Part shown: one piece after another, positions 19,443 to 28,474 of the stretch
Layout of the letters: each line of letters begins with the position of its first letter
Numbering within the stretch: the stretch's first letter is position 1
Assembly (NCBI RefSeq): GCF_027941835.1
Contig: NZ_CP116005.1
Span: 2,371,501-2,435,500 of the forward strand
DNA: 64,000 nucleotides
From: Sphingosinicella microcystinivorans
Lineage (GTDB): Bacteria; Pseudomonadota; Alphaproteobacteria; Sphingomonadales; Sphingomonadaceae
Direction of reading: 5' to 3'
Made by a program: the position numbers and the translations under genes
Notes under the pieces: model-generated
The model's database searches: none
The model's input: the letters and a program-made list of their open reading frames with translations, nothing else
Told to the model about the DNA's origin: nothing

Positions 19443-20197
19443 GCGGCGGGGTCGCCCCACGCGAGGAACGGCCCGTTCAAATAGTCGTCCTTGCCGTAGC
19501 GGAACGGCGTGCCGTGCTCGTCGACCATTGCGCCGCCCGCGGCGAGCAGCACGGCGTGCGCCGCGGCGGTGTCCCACTCCGATGTCGGGCCGAAGCGCGG
19601 ATAGACGTCCGCCTCGCCCTCGGCGATCATGCAGAACTTGAGCGAGGAGCCGCTCGGCTTCACGTCCGCGCCCGGAATCCCCGCCACATAGGCCAGCGTG
19701 CGGTTGTCGTTGTGCGAGCGGCTGGTGACGACGACGGGCCGCGCTGGAAGCGGCCGGCAACGGATCGCCGTCTTCCTGTCCCCGTCGAACCGCCACGCGC
19801 CCTCGCCGACGATGCCCGCCCAGATCGTGCCGGTGCGCGGCGCCATCACCATGCCGAGCACGGGGCTGCCGTTCACGACGAGGCCGATGTTCACCGAATA
19901 GTCGGCGCCGCCGTCGAGGAAGCTCTTGGTGCCGTCGAGCGGGTCGATGAGCCAGAAGCGCTCGGCGGCGGCGGGCTTGCCGCCGGCCTCGCAGGCTTCC
20001 TCGCCGACGATCTGCGTCCCCGGGTCGATGCTCTGGAGCGCGGCGACGATCAGCGCCTCGGCGCGCTCGTCGGCCTCGGTGACGGGCGAGCGGTCGGCCT
20101 TGGTGCGCGAGGCCGCGCCGGTTTCGCGGATCTGTTCGATGAGGGTTGCCGCGTCCCGGATCACCGGGAGCAGCGCGTCAAGAAAGCGGCGTGTCAC
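19412..20197 (-). CDS. cysQ: 3'(2'),5'-bisphosphate nucleotidase CysQ (inositol monophosphatase family)
   Basis: 261 residues starting with GTG (MTRRFLDALLPVI). The lithium-sensitive phosphatase motifs are all present: GEE in QIVGEEA (about 68), DPLDGTKSF (about 90-98) and the C-terminal WDTAAAHAVL metal/substrate motif. The enzyme removes PAP, a by-product of sulfate assimilation, converting it to AMP. The start codon overlaps the stop of the GntR gene (GTGA), so the two form an operon. Confidence 0.88.
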   Translation of the reverse strand: MTRRFLDALLPVIRDAATLIEQIRETGAASRTKADRSPVTEADERAEALIVAALQSIDPGTQIVGEEACEAGGKPAAAERFWLIDPLDGTKSFLDGGADYSVNIGLVVNGSPVLGMVMAPRTGTIWAGIVGEGAWRFDGDRKTAIRCRPLPARPVVVTSRSHNDNRTLAYVAGIPGADVKPSGSSLKFCMIAEGEADVYPRFGPTSEWDTAAAHAVLLAAGGAMVDEHGTPFRYGKDDYLNGPFLAWGDPAAYAALPSITG

Positions 20198-20541
20198 GCA
20201 TCCGCGGTATCGAAGAGTTCCGCGGGTTTCAAGCCGAGGCGGTCGATGTGGCGGCGGATGCCCGGCCACTCGCGCGTCAGGAACTGCTTGCGTTCGTCGG
20301 CGATCAGCCGTTCGCGCGCGCCCGGCTCCACGAACAGCCCGAGCCCGCGCCGCGCAGAGACGAGCCCGGCGGATTGCAGCTCCTGATAGGCCTTGGAGAC
20401 GGTGAGCGGATTGACCTGCTGCTCGGCGGCGAGCGCCCGCACCGAGGGCAGCGAATCCCCGACGCCGTAGTCGCCGTCGATGATGGCGGCCGCGATCAGG
20501 TCGCGAATCTGGATATAGATCGGGCGCGTCGTCTGCCACAT
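20194..20541 (-). CDS. GntR family regulator, YtrA subfamily
   Basis: 115 residues. The winged HTH (about 5-75) has IYIQIRDLIAAAIIDGDYGVGDSLPSVRALA and the recognition region NPLTVSKAYQEL, then LVSARRGLGLFV. There is only a short (about 40-residue) C-terminal tail, which defines the YtrA branch. It overlaps cysQ by four bases and is probably autoregulatory through the palindrome lying over its own promoter. The target genes are otherwise unknown. Confidence 0.87.
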   Translation of the reverse strand: MWQTTRPIYIQIRDLIAAAIIDGDYGVGDSLPSVRALAAEQQVNPLTVSKAYQELQSAGLVSARRGLGLFVEPGARERLIADERKQFLTREWPGIRRHIDRLGLKPAELFDTADA

Positions 20542-20543
20542 AG

Positions 20544-20576
20544 TGTCATAAAACCATAAGACAGTAGTACGGTCAA
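20544..20576 (-). promoter_or_regulatory. Promoter/operator of the GntR-cysQ operon, apparently leaderless
   Basis: On the minus strand TTGACC (20571-20576) and TTTTAT (20548-20553) are 17 bases apart. The GntR ATG at 20541 lies at the expected transcription start. The inverted repeat TGTCATAAAACCATAAGACA (20544-20563) covers the -10 region, a good position for self-repression. No Shine-Dalgarno precedes the ATG. Confidence 0.5.
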
Positions 20577-20590
20577 GGCTTACGGTGCGG

Positions 20591-21178
20591 CTATGCGCTG
20601 CGCCAGACGCTCACCACGTCGTCGAGGTCCGGGCGCGGGCGTTCTTCCACCGGCTTCCCCGGCGTGCCGAGGAACAGGAAGCCGACGATGCGGTCGCCCG
20701 CTTCGCCGAGCAGCTGCGTCACGCCCTCCGAATAGGCCGCCCAGCCGGTCAGCCAGCACGACACGAAGCCCTCGGCGTGCGCGGCGTGCGCGAGCGTCAT
20801 GGCCGCGGCTGCCGCCGACGCCGTCTGCTCGGCGAGCGGGATGTGCGATTCGGGCGCGGGGCGGTGGAGGACGACGACCAGCGCGGGCGCCTGCCGCGCG
20901 AACTCGCGGATGGCTTCGCGCTCGAGGCGGCCCGCCTCCGGCTTCTCGGCCACATAGATCGCATCGAACGCCTCGGCGAGCGCGGCGCGTTCGCCCTCCG
21001 GCACCACCACGAAGCGCCACGGCGCCAGCTTGCCGTGGTCGGGCACGCGCGCGGCGGCGGTGAGGATGCGCCGGAGCTGCGCCGCGTCCGGGCCCGGTGC
21101 GACCATATCGCGCGCCTTGCCGGAGCGGCGCGTGAGAAGCAGGGACATGGGGGTGGTGCGGTCGTTGAACGCGGTCAC
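20591..21178 (-). CDS. Nitroreductase family protein (YdjA-like)
   Basis: 195 residues of the FMN nitroreductase fold: TRRSGKARDMVAPGP near the N-terminus (FMN-binding Arg-Arg-Ser), ARVPDHGKLAPWRFVVV around residue 45, and GFLFLGTPGKPVEERPRPDL near the end. This matches the short YdjA type, which uses NAD(P)H and FMN to reduce nitro groups or quinone-like substrates. The GTG at 21178 gives the typical N-terminus; an ATG at 21148 is possible. Confidence 0.85.
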   Translation of the reverse strand: MTAFNDRTTPMSLLLTRRSGKARDMVAPGPDAAQLRRILTAAARVPDHGKLAPWRFVVVPEGERAALAEAFDAIYVAEKPEAGRLEREAIREFARQAPALVVVLHRPAPESHIPLAEQTASAAAAAMTLAHAAHAEGFVSCWLTGWAAYSEGVTQLLGEAGDRIVGFLFLGTPGKPVEERPRPDLDDVVSVWRSA

Positions 21179-21276
21179 AGATGGTTTGCCTTCTTGCGAT
21201 TCGCCGATAGGCCGTTGCGGTGCGGGAGTCCGCTCGCTAGCAGAAGCGCCTCCGGAAAAGAAAGCAGGTCGCGACT

Positions 21277-23325
21277 GTGCGGTATCGTTTTTGCCTTTTG
21301 CTCGCCCCCGTGCTCGCTCCGGTGGCCCTCGCGCATCCCGCGGCGGCCGAGGAGACGATCGTCGTCACCGGCCATGCGCTCGAGCAGCCGCCGGGGACGC
21401 GGGCCTATTCGGTGCAGGTCATCGACGGCGCTGCGCTGCGGGACGTGCCCGGCGGGCTGGAGACGGCGCTGGAGGCGGCCTCCGGCTTCCAGATGTTCCG
21501 CCGCACGGACAGCCGCTCGGCGAACCCGACGAGCCAGGGCGCGCAGCTTCGCGGCATCGGCGGCAATGCGTCGAGCCGGGCGCTGGTGCTGCTCGACGGC
21601 GTGCCGGTGGCCGATCCGTTCGCGGGATGGATCCCGTGGCCCGCGATCCGGCCGGAAAGCCTGTCGTCGGTGCGCATCACCACCGGCGGCGGCGCAGGTG
21701 CGTTCGGCGCGGGCGCGCTCACCGGCGTGATCGAGCTGGCGAGTGCGGGGCGGGACCGCGCGCCCGTGATCGGCATCGACTACGGCAGCCGCGATTCGAT
21801 CGCCGCTTCCGCGGGCGTGACCGTGCCGCTCGGCCGGGGCTTCGTGTCGGTCGATGCCGGCTATGACCGCGGCGACGGCTTTCATCTCGTCAGGCGGTCG
21901 CAGCGCGGCGCCGTCGATATTCCGGCCTCCTACGAGCAATACGGCGGCGCGGTGCGCTTCGTCGTGCCCGTGGGCGACGAGACCGAGCTCCAGGTGCGCG
22001 GCGCGGCGTTCGCGGACGACCGCGTGCGCGGCGTGGACATCGTCGATTCGGCGAACAGCGGCGCCGATGCGAGCGTGCGGCTGGTGTCGCGGGGGGCGCT
22101 GCCGTGGGAGGCCGTCGCCTACCTCCAGACGCGCGACTTCTCCTCGCGCTTCGCGCGCGTCGAGGCGGACCGCAGCGCCGCCTTCCCGACGCTCGACCAG
22201 TATTCGGTTCCGGCAACCGGCTACGGCGCGAAGGTCGAGCTTCGCCCGACGCTCGGCGCTCATGCCCTGCGCCTCGGCGCGGACTGGCGCGGCGCGACCG
22301 GAGAGACGAAGGAGTTCTACACGCCGGTCGCCAACGTCTACACGCGCATCCGCGAGGCGGGCGGCGACAGCAATGTCTACGGCGTTTTCGTCGAGGACGA
22401 CTGGCGGCTGACGGAGGCGCTGCTGCTGACGGGCGGTGTCCGCGTCGACCGCTGGTCGCTGACGAACGGGCACCTCGACGAGCGCCAGATGACGGGCGGC
22501 GTGCTGACCGACACGGATTTCGCGAAGCGCTCGGGCACGGAGCCGAGCGCCCGGCTCGGGCTCGCGCTCGCCGCGACCCCGGCGCTGACGCTGCGCGCCG
22601 CTTCCTATCTCGGCTTCCGCGTGCCGACGCTGAACGAGCTTTACCGGCCGTTCCGCGTCGGCGCGGACGCGACCGCCGCAAATGCTGCGCTGAAGCCGGA
22701 GCGGCTGCGCGGCATCGAGGCGGGCTTCGACTACCGCCCGCTCAGCACCGCGCATGTCTCGGTCACGGCCTTCTACAACCGCGCGCGGAACGCCATCGGC
22801 AACGTCACGCTGGCGCAGGGGCCGGGCACGTTCCCCGGCGTCGGCTTCGTGGCGGGCGCCTACCGGCAGCGGCTCAACCTCGACGCGATCGAGGCGTGGG
22901 GCGTCGAGGCCAATGCGGGCCTCGATCTCGGCCGCTGGTCGCTCGGGCTCTCCTACGCGTTCACCGATGCGACGGTGGAGGCGAGCGGCGCATCCGTGGC
23001 GCTCGACGGGATGCGCCCGGCGCAGACGCCGAAGCACCAGGCGAGCGCATCGGCGAGCTGGCGCTCGGGCGGCTGGAGCGCGGGCGCGGCCGCGCGCTAC
23101 GACGGCGCGCGCTACGAGGACGATCTCCAGACGCTCCGGCTCGACGACGCACTGACGCTCGACGCCTTCGCTGAGGCGCCGCTCGGGCGCGGCCTGTCGC
23201 TGCGCGTCGCGGCCGAGAATCTCGCGGACGCGAACGTCGAGGCCGGGCGCACCAGCGACGGCATCGTCGATCGCGGCCAGCCGCGGACCTTCTGGGTCGG
23301 CGTGCGCTGGCGGCCCGGCCGCTAG
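21277..23325 (+). CDS. TonB-dependent receptor
   Basis: 682 residues from a GTG start, with a signal peptide (ending AHPAAAEE) and a TonB-box-like ETIVVTG at the mature N-terminus. The plug domain includes GAQLRGIGGNASSRALVLLDGVPVADPF. The 22-strand barrel ends with the conserved NLADANVEAGRTSDGI region and a terminal aromatic-type strand (RTFWVGVRWRPGR). It imports a siderophore, cobalamin or other large ligand across the outer membrane. No substrate-specific gene or B12/iron regulatory motif is evident next to it. Confidence 0.9.
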   Translation: MRYRFCLLLAPVLAPVALAHPAAAEETIVVTGHALEQPPGTRAYSVQVIDGAALRDVPGGLETALEAASGFQMFRRTDSRSANPTSQGAQLRGIGGNASSRALVLLDGVPVADPFAGWIPWPAIRPESLSSVRITTGGGAGAFGAGALTGVIELASAGRDRAPVIGIDYGSRDSIAASAGVTVPLGRGFVSVDAGYDRGDGFHLVRRSQRGAVDIPASYEQYGGAVRFVVPVGDETELQVRGAAFADDRVRGVDIVDSANSGADASVRLVSRGALPWEAVAYLQTRDFSSRFARVEADRSAAFPTLDQYSVPATGYGAKVELRPTLGAHALRLGADWRGATGETKEFYTPVANVYTRIREAGGDSNVYGVFVEDDWRLTEALLLTGGVRVDRWSLTNGHLDERQMTGGVLTDTDFAKRSGTEPSARLGLALAATPALTLRAASYLGFRVPTLNELYRPFRVGADATAANAALKPERLRGIEAGFDYRPLSTAHVSVTAFYNRARNAIGNVTLAQGPGTFPGVGFVAGAYRQRLNLDAIEAWGVEANAGLDLGRWSLGLSYAFTDATVEASGASVALDGMRPAQTPKHQASASASWRSGGWSAGAAARYDGARYEDDLQTLRLDDALTLDAFAEAPLGRGLSLRVAAENLADANVEAGRTSDGIVDRGQPRTFWVGVRWRPGR

Positions 23326-23434
23326 GCGCCGAAACATTCTTTCAATGCGCGGGGCGCGCGGCTAGTCTCGCGCCACGGGAGAGCGGCGCGGCCTGATCGA
23401 AGCCGTTCGCGAAAGGGAAGAGGGTCCGGTATCC

Positions 23435-25051
23435 ATGACTCAACCGACGGGGGCCGCCGCCGGCGCCCTTCCAGCAACCGATTCGATGGGCACGATCCTC
23501 GGGCACCCCAAGGGTCTTTTCGTGCTGTTCTTCGCCGAGATGTGGGAGCGCTTCTCCTACTACGGGATGCGGGCGCTGCTCATCTTCTACCTCGTCCAGC
23601 ACTGGATGTTCTCGGACCAGAAGGCCTCGGTGATCTACGGCGCCTACACGGCGCTCGTGTACATCACGCCCGTCATCGGCGGCTATCTCGCCGACCGCTG
23701 GCTCGGCCAGCGCAAGGCGGTGCTGTTCGGCGCGGTGCTGCTGAGCTTCGGCCACCTGCTGATGGCGGTGGAAGGCGACGGCGGGCAGGACAGCACGGCG
23801 CTCAACGTCTTCTGGCTGGCGCTCGCCTTCATCGTCGTCGGCTCGGGGTTCCTCAAGGCCAACATCTCGGTGATCGTCGGGCAGCTCTATCCTCGCACCG
23901 ACGTGCGGCGGGACGGCGCCTATACGATCTTCTACATGGGCATCAACCTCGGCGCGGCGCTCGGCGCGATCATCGCGGGCTATCTCGGCCAGACCCATGG
24001 CTGGAGCTACGGCTTCGGCGCGGCCGGGTTCGGCATGTTGCTCGGCCTCGCCGTGTTCGTGTGGGGCAAGCCCTATCTGATGGGACGCGGCGAATCGCCC
24101 GCGCCCGAGAAGCTGGCCGCGCGTGTCGGCGGCATTTCGTTCGAATGGCTGCTCTATGCGCTGTCGTTCGTGACGGTCGGCCTCGTCTGGCTGATGATCC
24201 AGTACCAGGCGCTCGTCGGCACGCTGCTCGGCATCTCCGGCGCCATCCTCGTTGCCTATGTGCTCTACACGGCGGTCGCGAAGCTCTCGCACGAGGATCG
24301 CGACCGGATCTTCGCGGCGATGTTCCTCATCCTCGGCTCGATCCTGTTCTGGTCGCTGTTCGAGCAGGCGGGCTCGTCGCTCAACCTGTTCACGGACCGC
24401 CACGTGGACCGAGAGATTTTCGGGATCGAGGTGCGCGCGGCGATTTTCCAGTCGCTGAACGCCATCTACATCGTGCTGCTCGCGCCGCTGTTCGCCGCGC
24501 TCTGGATCGGGCTCGGGCGGCGCGGCATCGAGCCGTCGGCGCCTGCGAAGTTCGGCCTCGGCCTCATCCAGCTCGGTGCGGGCTTCTTCGTTCTCGTCGC
24601 CGGCGCCGCCGCGGCGGGCGCGGACGTGCCGACGCCGGTCATCTACATCTTCCTCATCTACCTGCTGCACACCACCGGCGAGCTTTGCCTGTCGCCGGTG
24701 GGGCTCAGCGCGATGAACCGGCTCGCGCCCGCGCACATGGCGAGCCTGATCATGGGCACGTGGTTCTTCGCCTCGGCCGCAGGCAATTTCGCGGCGGGCC
24801 TGATCGCGGCGGCGACCGGGGCCGATCACGGCGGCGGCGCGGGCGCGGCGAAGGAGGTCGTGCTCGGCGTCTATTCGAACGTCGGCTGGGTGGCGGTTGC
24901 CGTCGGTGTCGGCGTGCTCGTCATCTCGCCGCTCATCAGGCGGCTCATGCACCTCGACACGCTGAAGGACGACGGCGCGCTCGCGGGCGCAGGCGAGATC
25001 GGCGAGCCGCAGGCGGCAGGGGTGAATACGGCGGCGGAGACGCGCCCGTGA
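23435..25051 (+). CDS. POT family proton-coupled di/tripeptide transporter
   Basis: 538 residues with about 14 membrane spans. Family signatures are ERFSYYGMRALL (the ExxERFxYYG motif, about 40), GAYTALVYITPVIGGYLADR, and FYMGINLGAALG near residue 170 (PTR2 motif). It imports di- and tripeptides with protons. It overlaps the following amidohydrolase gene by four bases (GTGA), indicating one operon that imports and then hydrolyses peptides or peptide-like amides. A purine-rich site (GAAAGGGAAGAGG) precedes the ATG. Confidence 0.92.
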   Translation: MTQPTGAAAGALPATDSMGTILGHPKGLFVLFFAEMWERFSYYGMRALLIFYLVQHWMFSDQKASVIYGAYTALVYITPVIGGYLADRWLGQRKAVLFGAVLLSFGHLLMAVEGDGGQDSTALNVFWLALAFIVVGSGFLKANISVIVGQLYPRTDVRRDGAYTIFYMGINLGAALGAIIAGYLGQTHGWSYGFGAAGFGMLLGLAVFVWGKPYLMGRGESPAPEKLAARVGGISFEWLLYALSFVTVGLVWLMIQYQALVGTLLGISGAILVAYVLYTAVAKLSHEDRDRIFAAMFLILGSILFWSLFEQAGSSLNLFTDRHVDREIFGIEVRAAIFQSLNAIYIVLLAPLFAALWIGLGRRGIEPSAPAKFGLGLIQLGAGFFVLVAGAAAAGADVPTPVIYIFLIYLLHTTGELCLSPVGLSAMNRLAPAHMASLIMGTWFFASAAGNFAAGLIAAATGADHGGGAGAAKEVVLGVYSNVGWVAVAVGVGVLVISPLIRRLMHLDTLKDDGALAGAGEIGEPQAAGVNTAAETRP

Positions 25052-26469
25052 AGCGCCTCGGCCTTGCACTCGTATCGGCCGCGCTGCTTTCCGCCTGCGC
25101 AGGCCAGCAGGAAGCCCCGAAGTCGGCGGCCGCCAAGCCGTCGCGCGATCTGCCGACGATCAACAGGAACCCGTTCCCGTCGACCTACAAGCCCTATGCC
25201 TCGGCGCCCACGCTGATCCGCGGCGCCGACATCTACGACGGCGCGGGCGGCAAGATCGTCGGCGGCGAGGTGCTGCTGGTCGACGGCAAGGTCGCCGCCA
25301 TCGGGCAGACCGTGTCCGCGCCGGAGGGCGTGACGGTCGTCGACGGCACCGGCAAGTGGGTGACGCCGGGCGTCATCGACGTGCACAGCCATCTCGGCAA
25401 CTATCCGACGCCCTCGGTGGACGCGCATCAGGACGGCAACGAGATGACCGGCGCCAACACGGCGGACGTGTGGGCCGAGCACGGCGTCTGGCCGCAGGAC
25501 CCCGGTTTCAGCCGCGCGCTCGCAGGCGGCATCACGACGCTGCATATCCTGCCCGGTTCGGCGAACCTGTTCGGCGGGCGCGGCGTCTCCTTGCGCAACG
25601 TGCCGGGCCGCACCGTGCAGGAGATGAAGTTCCCCGGCGCCCCCTACACGCTCAAGATGGCGTGCGGCGAGAACCCGAAGCGCGTCTACGGCAGCCGCAA
25701 CCAGAAGCCGGGCAGCCGCATGGGCAACATCGCCGTCGACCGCGCGACATGGGCGAAGGCGCAGGAATACGACCGCAAGTGGGACGAGTACGAGGGCAAG
25801 GTGAAGGCCGGCACGGCGGGCATGAAGGACGTGCCCGCGCGCGACCTCGCGATGGACACGCTGCGCGGCGTGCTCGACGGCGAGATTCTCGTGCAGAACC
25901 ACTGCTACCGCGCCGACGAGATGGCGCTCGTGCTCGATATGGCGAAGGAGTTCGGCTACAAGGTCACGACCTTCCACCACGCCGTCGAAGCCTACAAGAT
26001 CGCCGACCTTTTGAAGGCGAACGGCACCTGCGCCGCCATGTGGGCGGACTGGTGGGGCTTCAAGATGGAAGCCTACGACGGCATCCGCGAGAACCTGCCC
26101 TTCGTCCACGCGGCGGGCGGCTGCGCGATCACGCACTCGGACGACGATCTCGGCATCCAGCGGCTCAACCAGGAAACCGCCAAGGCGCTCGCCGACGGCA
26201 ACCGCGCGGGCCTCGACATCAAGCCCGAGGAAGCGTGGACGTGGATCGGCATCAACGCCGCGAAGGCGATCGGACTCGATAAGGAGATCGGCAGCCTCGC
26301 CCCCGGCAAGCGCGCCGACGTCGTGCTGTGGAACGACGATCCGCTCTCCGTCTATGCGAAGGCCGAGAAGGTCTGGATCGACGGCGCGCTGATGTTCGAT
26401 GCGCTGTCGCGGCTGCGGCCGGTGAGCGACTTCGAGCTCGGCCAGCCCGGCGAAGGAGACCCGAAATGA
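25048..26469 (+). CDS. Amidohydrolase-superfamily lipoprotein with intact metal site
   Basis: 473 residues starting at a GTG that overlaps the transporter stop. The N-terminus has a lipobox (LVSAALLSAC, Cys about 18). The imidazolonepropionase/prolidase-like metal site is complete: DVHSH (first two His), QNHCYRADEM, FHHAVEAY, and THSDDD with the catalytic aspartate. It closes with GSLAPGKRADVVLWNDDPL, typical of the family. It probably cleaves imported or periplasmic dipeptides or acylated amino acids, and is anchored in the envelope. It sits between the POT transporter and a second, metal-site-deficient homologue. Confidence 0.88.
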   Translation: MKRLGLALVSAALLSACAGQQEAPKSAAAKPSRDLPTINRNPFPSTYKPYASAPTLIRGADIYDGAGGKIVGGEVLLVDGKVAAIGQTVSAPEGVTVVDGTGKWVTPGVIDVHSHLGNYPTPSVDAHQDGNEMTGANTADVWAEHGVWPQDPGFSRALAGGITTLHILPGSANLFGGRGVSLRNVPGRTVQEMKFPGAPYTLKMACGENPKRVYGSRNQKPGSRMGNIAVDRATWAKAQEYDRKWDEYEGKVKAGTAGMKDVPARDLAMDTLRGVLDGEILVQNHCYRADEMALVLDMAKEFGYKVTTFHHAVEAYKIADLLKANGTCAAMWADWWGFKMEAYDGIRENLPFVHAAGGCAITHSDDDLGIQRLNQETAKALADGNRAGLDIKPEEAWTWIGINAAKAIGLDKEIGSLAPGKRADVVLWNDDPLSVYAKAEKVWIDGALMFDALSRLRPVSDFELGQPGEGDPK

Positions 26470-27764
26470 AGCGGCTTCTCTCCCTCATCGCACTGACGCT
26501 CGCGTATCCCGCCGCGGCGGAAACCGTCGCCATCGTGAACGGCAAGGTCGCGACCGTCGCCCGCGCCGAGCCGATCGAGAACGGCACCGTCCTCATCCGC
26601 GACGGGCGCATCGCCGCTGTCGGCGCGAACGTGGCCGTTCCGGCGGACGCGCGCGTCGTCGACGCGGCGGGCGGCTGGGTGACGCCGGGGCTGTTCGCGG
26701 GCTATTCGCGCGTGGGCATCGTCGAGGTCGACGCGGTGTCGGGCACCAACGACACCCGCGCCTCGGCGGCGCCCTACGCGGCGGCGATCGACATCGTGCC
26801 CGCCGTCAATCCGCTTACCACCGCCATCGCCGTGACGCGCATCGAGGGCGTGACGCGCGCCGCCGTGATGCCGGAGGCGGGAAACGACATCTTCGGCGGG
26901 CAGGGCCTCGTGCTCTCGCTCGGCGACGGCGCGCCGGTCACGCGGCCGCAGGCGTTCCAGTACATCGTGATGGGCGAGGACGGTGCGCGCCTCGCGGGCG
27001 GCTCGCGCGGCGCCTTGTTCGCGCGGCTTGCCGATGCGTTCGCCGAGGCCGCGGCCTACGCGCGCAACCCGGCGGGCTACGGCTTCGGCCGCGACCGCGG
27101 CTCGCTCCTCAAGAGGGCCGATGCCGCCGCGCTCGCGAAGGTCGTCGGCGGCGAGGTTCCGGCGGTCGTCAGCGTCAACCGCGCCAGCGACATCGTGAAT
27201 GTGCTCGCGCTTAAAAAGACCTATCCGCGCCTGCGCCTGATCCTCGCGGGCGCGGCGGAAGGCTGGACGGTGGCGGACAGGATCGCGGCGGCGGGCGTGC
27301 CGGTGCTGGCGTCGGTCGCGCCGAACCTCCCCGAAAGCTTTGAGGCGCTCGCCGCGACGCAGTCGAACGTCGGGCGCATGATCCGCGCGGGCGTGAAGGT
27401 CGCGATCGTGCCGATCGGCCGCGATCTCAACCATCAGGTGCGCCTCATTCCGCAGCAGGCGGGCAACCTCGTCGCGCAGGGCCGGATTCCGGGCGGCGTT
27501 CAGGTCAGCCATGCCGAGGCGCTCGCGGCGCTCACGCGCAACCCGGCCGAGATCTTCGGGCTCGGCGGCGAACTCGGCACGCTGGAGCCGGGCAAGCGCG
27601 CCGATGTCGTCGTCTGGTCGGGCGATCCGATCGAACTCGCCTCCGCGCCGACCGCGCTGTTCATCGACGGCCGTGCGACGCCGCTCGAATCGCGGCAGAC
27701 GAAGTTGCGCGACCGCTACAATCCGCTGAAACAGGATACGATGCCCAAACAGTACAGCCGCTAG
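26466..27764 (+). CDS. Amidohydrolase-fold protein lacking canonical metal ligands (pseudo-enzyme candidate)
   Basis: 432 residues with a signal peptide (MKRLLSLIALTLAYPAAAE). The amidohydrolase N-terminal beta-sandwich (NGKVATVARAEPIENGTVLI) and C-terminal GTLEPGKRADVVVWSGDP are normal. However, the HxH position after WVTPGL reads FAGYSRVG, and the usual His-Arg helix reads VSVNRASDIVNVL (Asn in place of His). The protein may therefore be catalytically dead or use other ligands. Its ATG overlaps the stop of the active homologue, which suggests a structural or regulatory partner of that enzyme (inference). Confidence 0.82.
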   Translation: MKRLLSLIALTLAYPAAAETVAIVNGKVATVARAEPIENGTVLIRDGRIAAVGANVAVPADARVVDAAGGWVTPGLFAGYSRVGIVEVDAVSGTNDTRASAAPYAAAIDIVPAVNPLTTAIAVTRIEGVTRAAVMPEAGNDIFGGQGLVLSLGDGAPVTRPQAFQYIVMGEDGARLAGGSRGALFARLADAFAEAAAYARNPAGYGFGRDRGSLLKRADAAALAKVVGGEVPAVVSVNRASDIVNVLALKKTYPRLRLILAGAAEGWTVADRIAAAGVPVLASVAPNLPESFEALAATQSNVGRMIRAGVKVAIVPIGRDLNHQVRLIPQQAGNLVAQGRIPGGVQVSHAEALAALTRNPAEIFGLGGELGTLEPGKRADVVVWSGDPIELASAPTALFIDGRATPLESRQTKLRDRYNPLKQDTMPKQYSR

Positions 27765-27784
27765 GAGAAGGGGAGGGCCGTGAA

Positions 27785-28474
27785 ATGGCCGGGCTTGCAA
27801 TCGCCGTCGCGTTGTTTGTGCTTACCCATTTCATCCTGTCCCACCCGCTCCGAGCGCCGCTCGTCGCAAGGCTCGGCGAGAAGGGCTTCCTCGGCCTCTA
27901 TTCGCTGGTGGCGGCCGCGACGCTGATCTGGGCGGTGCTCGCCTACCGCGCCGCGCCGACCCAGCAGCTCTGGGTGCCGCCGCTCTGGGTGCTGCAAGTC
28001 GGCGGCCTCTTGATGCTGATCGCCTGCATCCTGTTCGTCGGTTCGTTCCTCGCGCCCAATCCGGCGATGGTGGAGGCGGGGAGGCTCCTTGCGAAAGGCA
28101 CCGCGCCGAAGGGCGTGATGGGTATCACCCGGCATCCGATGATGTGGGCGTTCGGGCTCTGGGCCGTGGTGCACGTCGCCGCGACCGGGCGGCTCGAAAC
28201 GCTGATCCTCGCGGGCGGCATCGGCATCCTCGCGCTCGTCGGCGCGCGGTTGCAGGACGGCAAGAAAGCCGCCCAGCTCGGCGCGGCGTGGGCGGCCTAT
28301 GCGGGAAGCACCAGCTACTGGCCGCTCGGCGCGCAGCTTTCGGGACGGCTCGGCTGGTCCCGCGCGTGGCCCGGCGTGCTGCCCGTCGCCATCGGCCTCG
28401 CGCTCTATGTCGTCCTCGTCATGGCGCACCCGCTCGTCATCGGCAAAGCGACGGGGGCGGTGCCGTGGAGCTGA
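27785..28474 (+). CDS. nnrU: NnrU family membrane protein
   Basis: 229 residues, about six membrane spans. The N-terminus FVLTHFILSHPLRAPLVARLGEKGFLGLYSL and the middle TRHPMMWAFGLWAVVH match the NnrU family, related to isoprenylcysteine methyltransferase-like membrane proteins. NnrU was named for clustering with denitrification genes, but none is nearby and its function is unproven. It overlaps the start of the SDR gene by 10 bases. Confidence 0.85.
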   Translation: MAGLAIAVALFVLTHFILSHPLRAPLVARLGEKGFLGLYSLVAAATLIWAVLAYRAAPTQQLWVPPLWVLQVGGLLMLIACILFVGSFLAPNPAMVEAGRLLAKGTAPKGVMGITRHPMMWAFGLWAVVHVAATGRLETLILAGGIGILALVGARLQDGKKAAQLGAAWAAYAGSTSYWPLGAQLSGRLGWSRAWPGVLPVAIGLALYVVLVMAHPLVIGKATGAVPWS

